From: Isochrysis galbana
Taxonomy: Eukaryota; Haptophyta; Isochrysidales; Isochrysidaceae
Reading direction: 5' to 3'
NCBI GenBank assembly: GCA_018136815.1
Contig: JADDIW010000067.1
Coordinates: 1-25,000, forward strand
DNA: 25,000 bases
Under the pieces are notes generated by a model that was not told the DNA's origin, did not search any database, and was given only the letters and a program-made list of their open reading frames with translations. The stretch's first letter is position 1, and every line of letters starts with the position of its first letter. Positions 24,837-25,000 of the stretch are shown one piece after another. A program made the position numbers and the translations under genes.

Positions 24837-25000
24837 TCTGAGCATTAGTACCACTACTCTCACTAGCCCGGTACTAACACGACAGCCCTCAGCGCACCTG
24901 CCCGTACACCTTGGCGCGTGCTGTTGTCACAGATACATACTCCTATGCACCCTTCCACATCTCCCCCCTCGCAGGCCCCCGGCTCCCATTCTAACTCCCA
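24837..25000. repeat. Dispersed repeat A, full copy running off the window
   Basis: Same order and length as 14219-14377: TCTGAGCATTAGTACCACTA, CCCGGTACTAACACGACAG, CTCAGCGCACCTGCCCGTAC, CATCTCCCCCCTCGCAGG, CCCCCGGCTCCCATTCTAAC. It is about 210 bases after the truncated copy, so the element may be locally clustered here. Confidence 0.7.

Overview
The window looks like nuclear DNA of a GC-rich unicellular eukaryote, probably an alga or other protist. Genes carry short GT-AG introns (76, 76, 119 and 164 bases are well supported) and lie in both orientations without operon-like spacing. Recognisable families are eukaryotic: a Sen2-type tRNA-splicing endonuclease, an Sfi1-like coiled-coil protein, a protein with clathrin-adaptor motifs, an FHA-domain protein and a gamma-glutamylcyclotransferase. 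I cannot name the lineage. No rRNA, tRNA or CRISPR array was seen.

Layout. Positions 29-350 hold the last exon of an acidic-tailed protein whose frame is broken twice. A large intronless minus-strand gene (1310-3655) joins an FHA-like domain to a GNAT acetyltransferase. It is divergent from a four-exon lipocalin-like gene (4640-6242). A broken laminin-G-like fragment (6500-6893) abuts a 771-base element with 22-base inverted ends (6894-7664). A coiled-coil gene with Sfi1-like tryptophan repeats follows (8440-9920), then about 2 kb of repeat-rich DNA, a small membrane-anchored acidic protein (13235-13750), a secreted-type gamma-glutamylcyclotransferase (15951-16631, minus), an unidentified plus-strand gene (from 17719), a three-unit tandem repeat (18531-19033), an NPF/DPW-motif protein (19658-20878, minus) and the Sen2-like gene (23461-24363, plus).

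Between the genes lie at least seven dispersed repeat families, several found as inverted pairs. The most curious is a set of three minus-strand reading frames (888, 12456, 17686) that all begin MERA. Two of them have a perfect hairpin 4-5 bases upstream of the ATG whose arms differ in sequence but keep pairing. The third copy is followed by a second frame (16921-17298) whose last 28 bases, including the stop codon, recur inverted at 23143-23170. This suggests an undescribed mobile or multicopy gene family.

The genes do not form an obvious pathway. They look like independent housekeeping or structural genes separated by transposon debris. Splice sites, starts and frame breaks were read by eye; no homology search was run.
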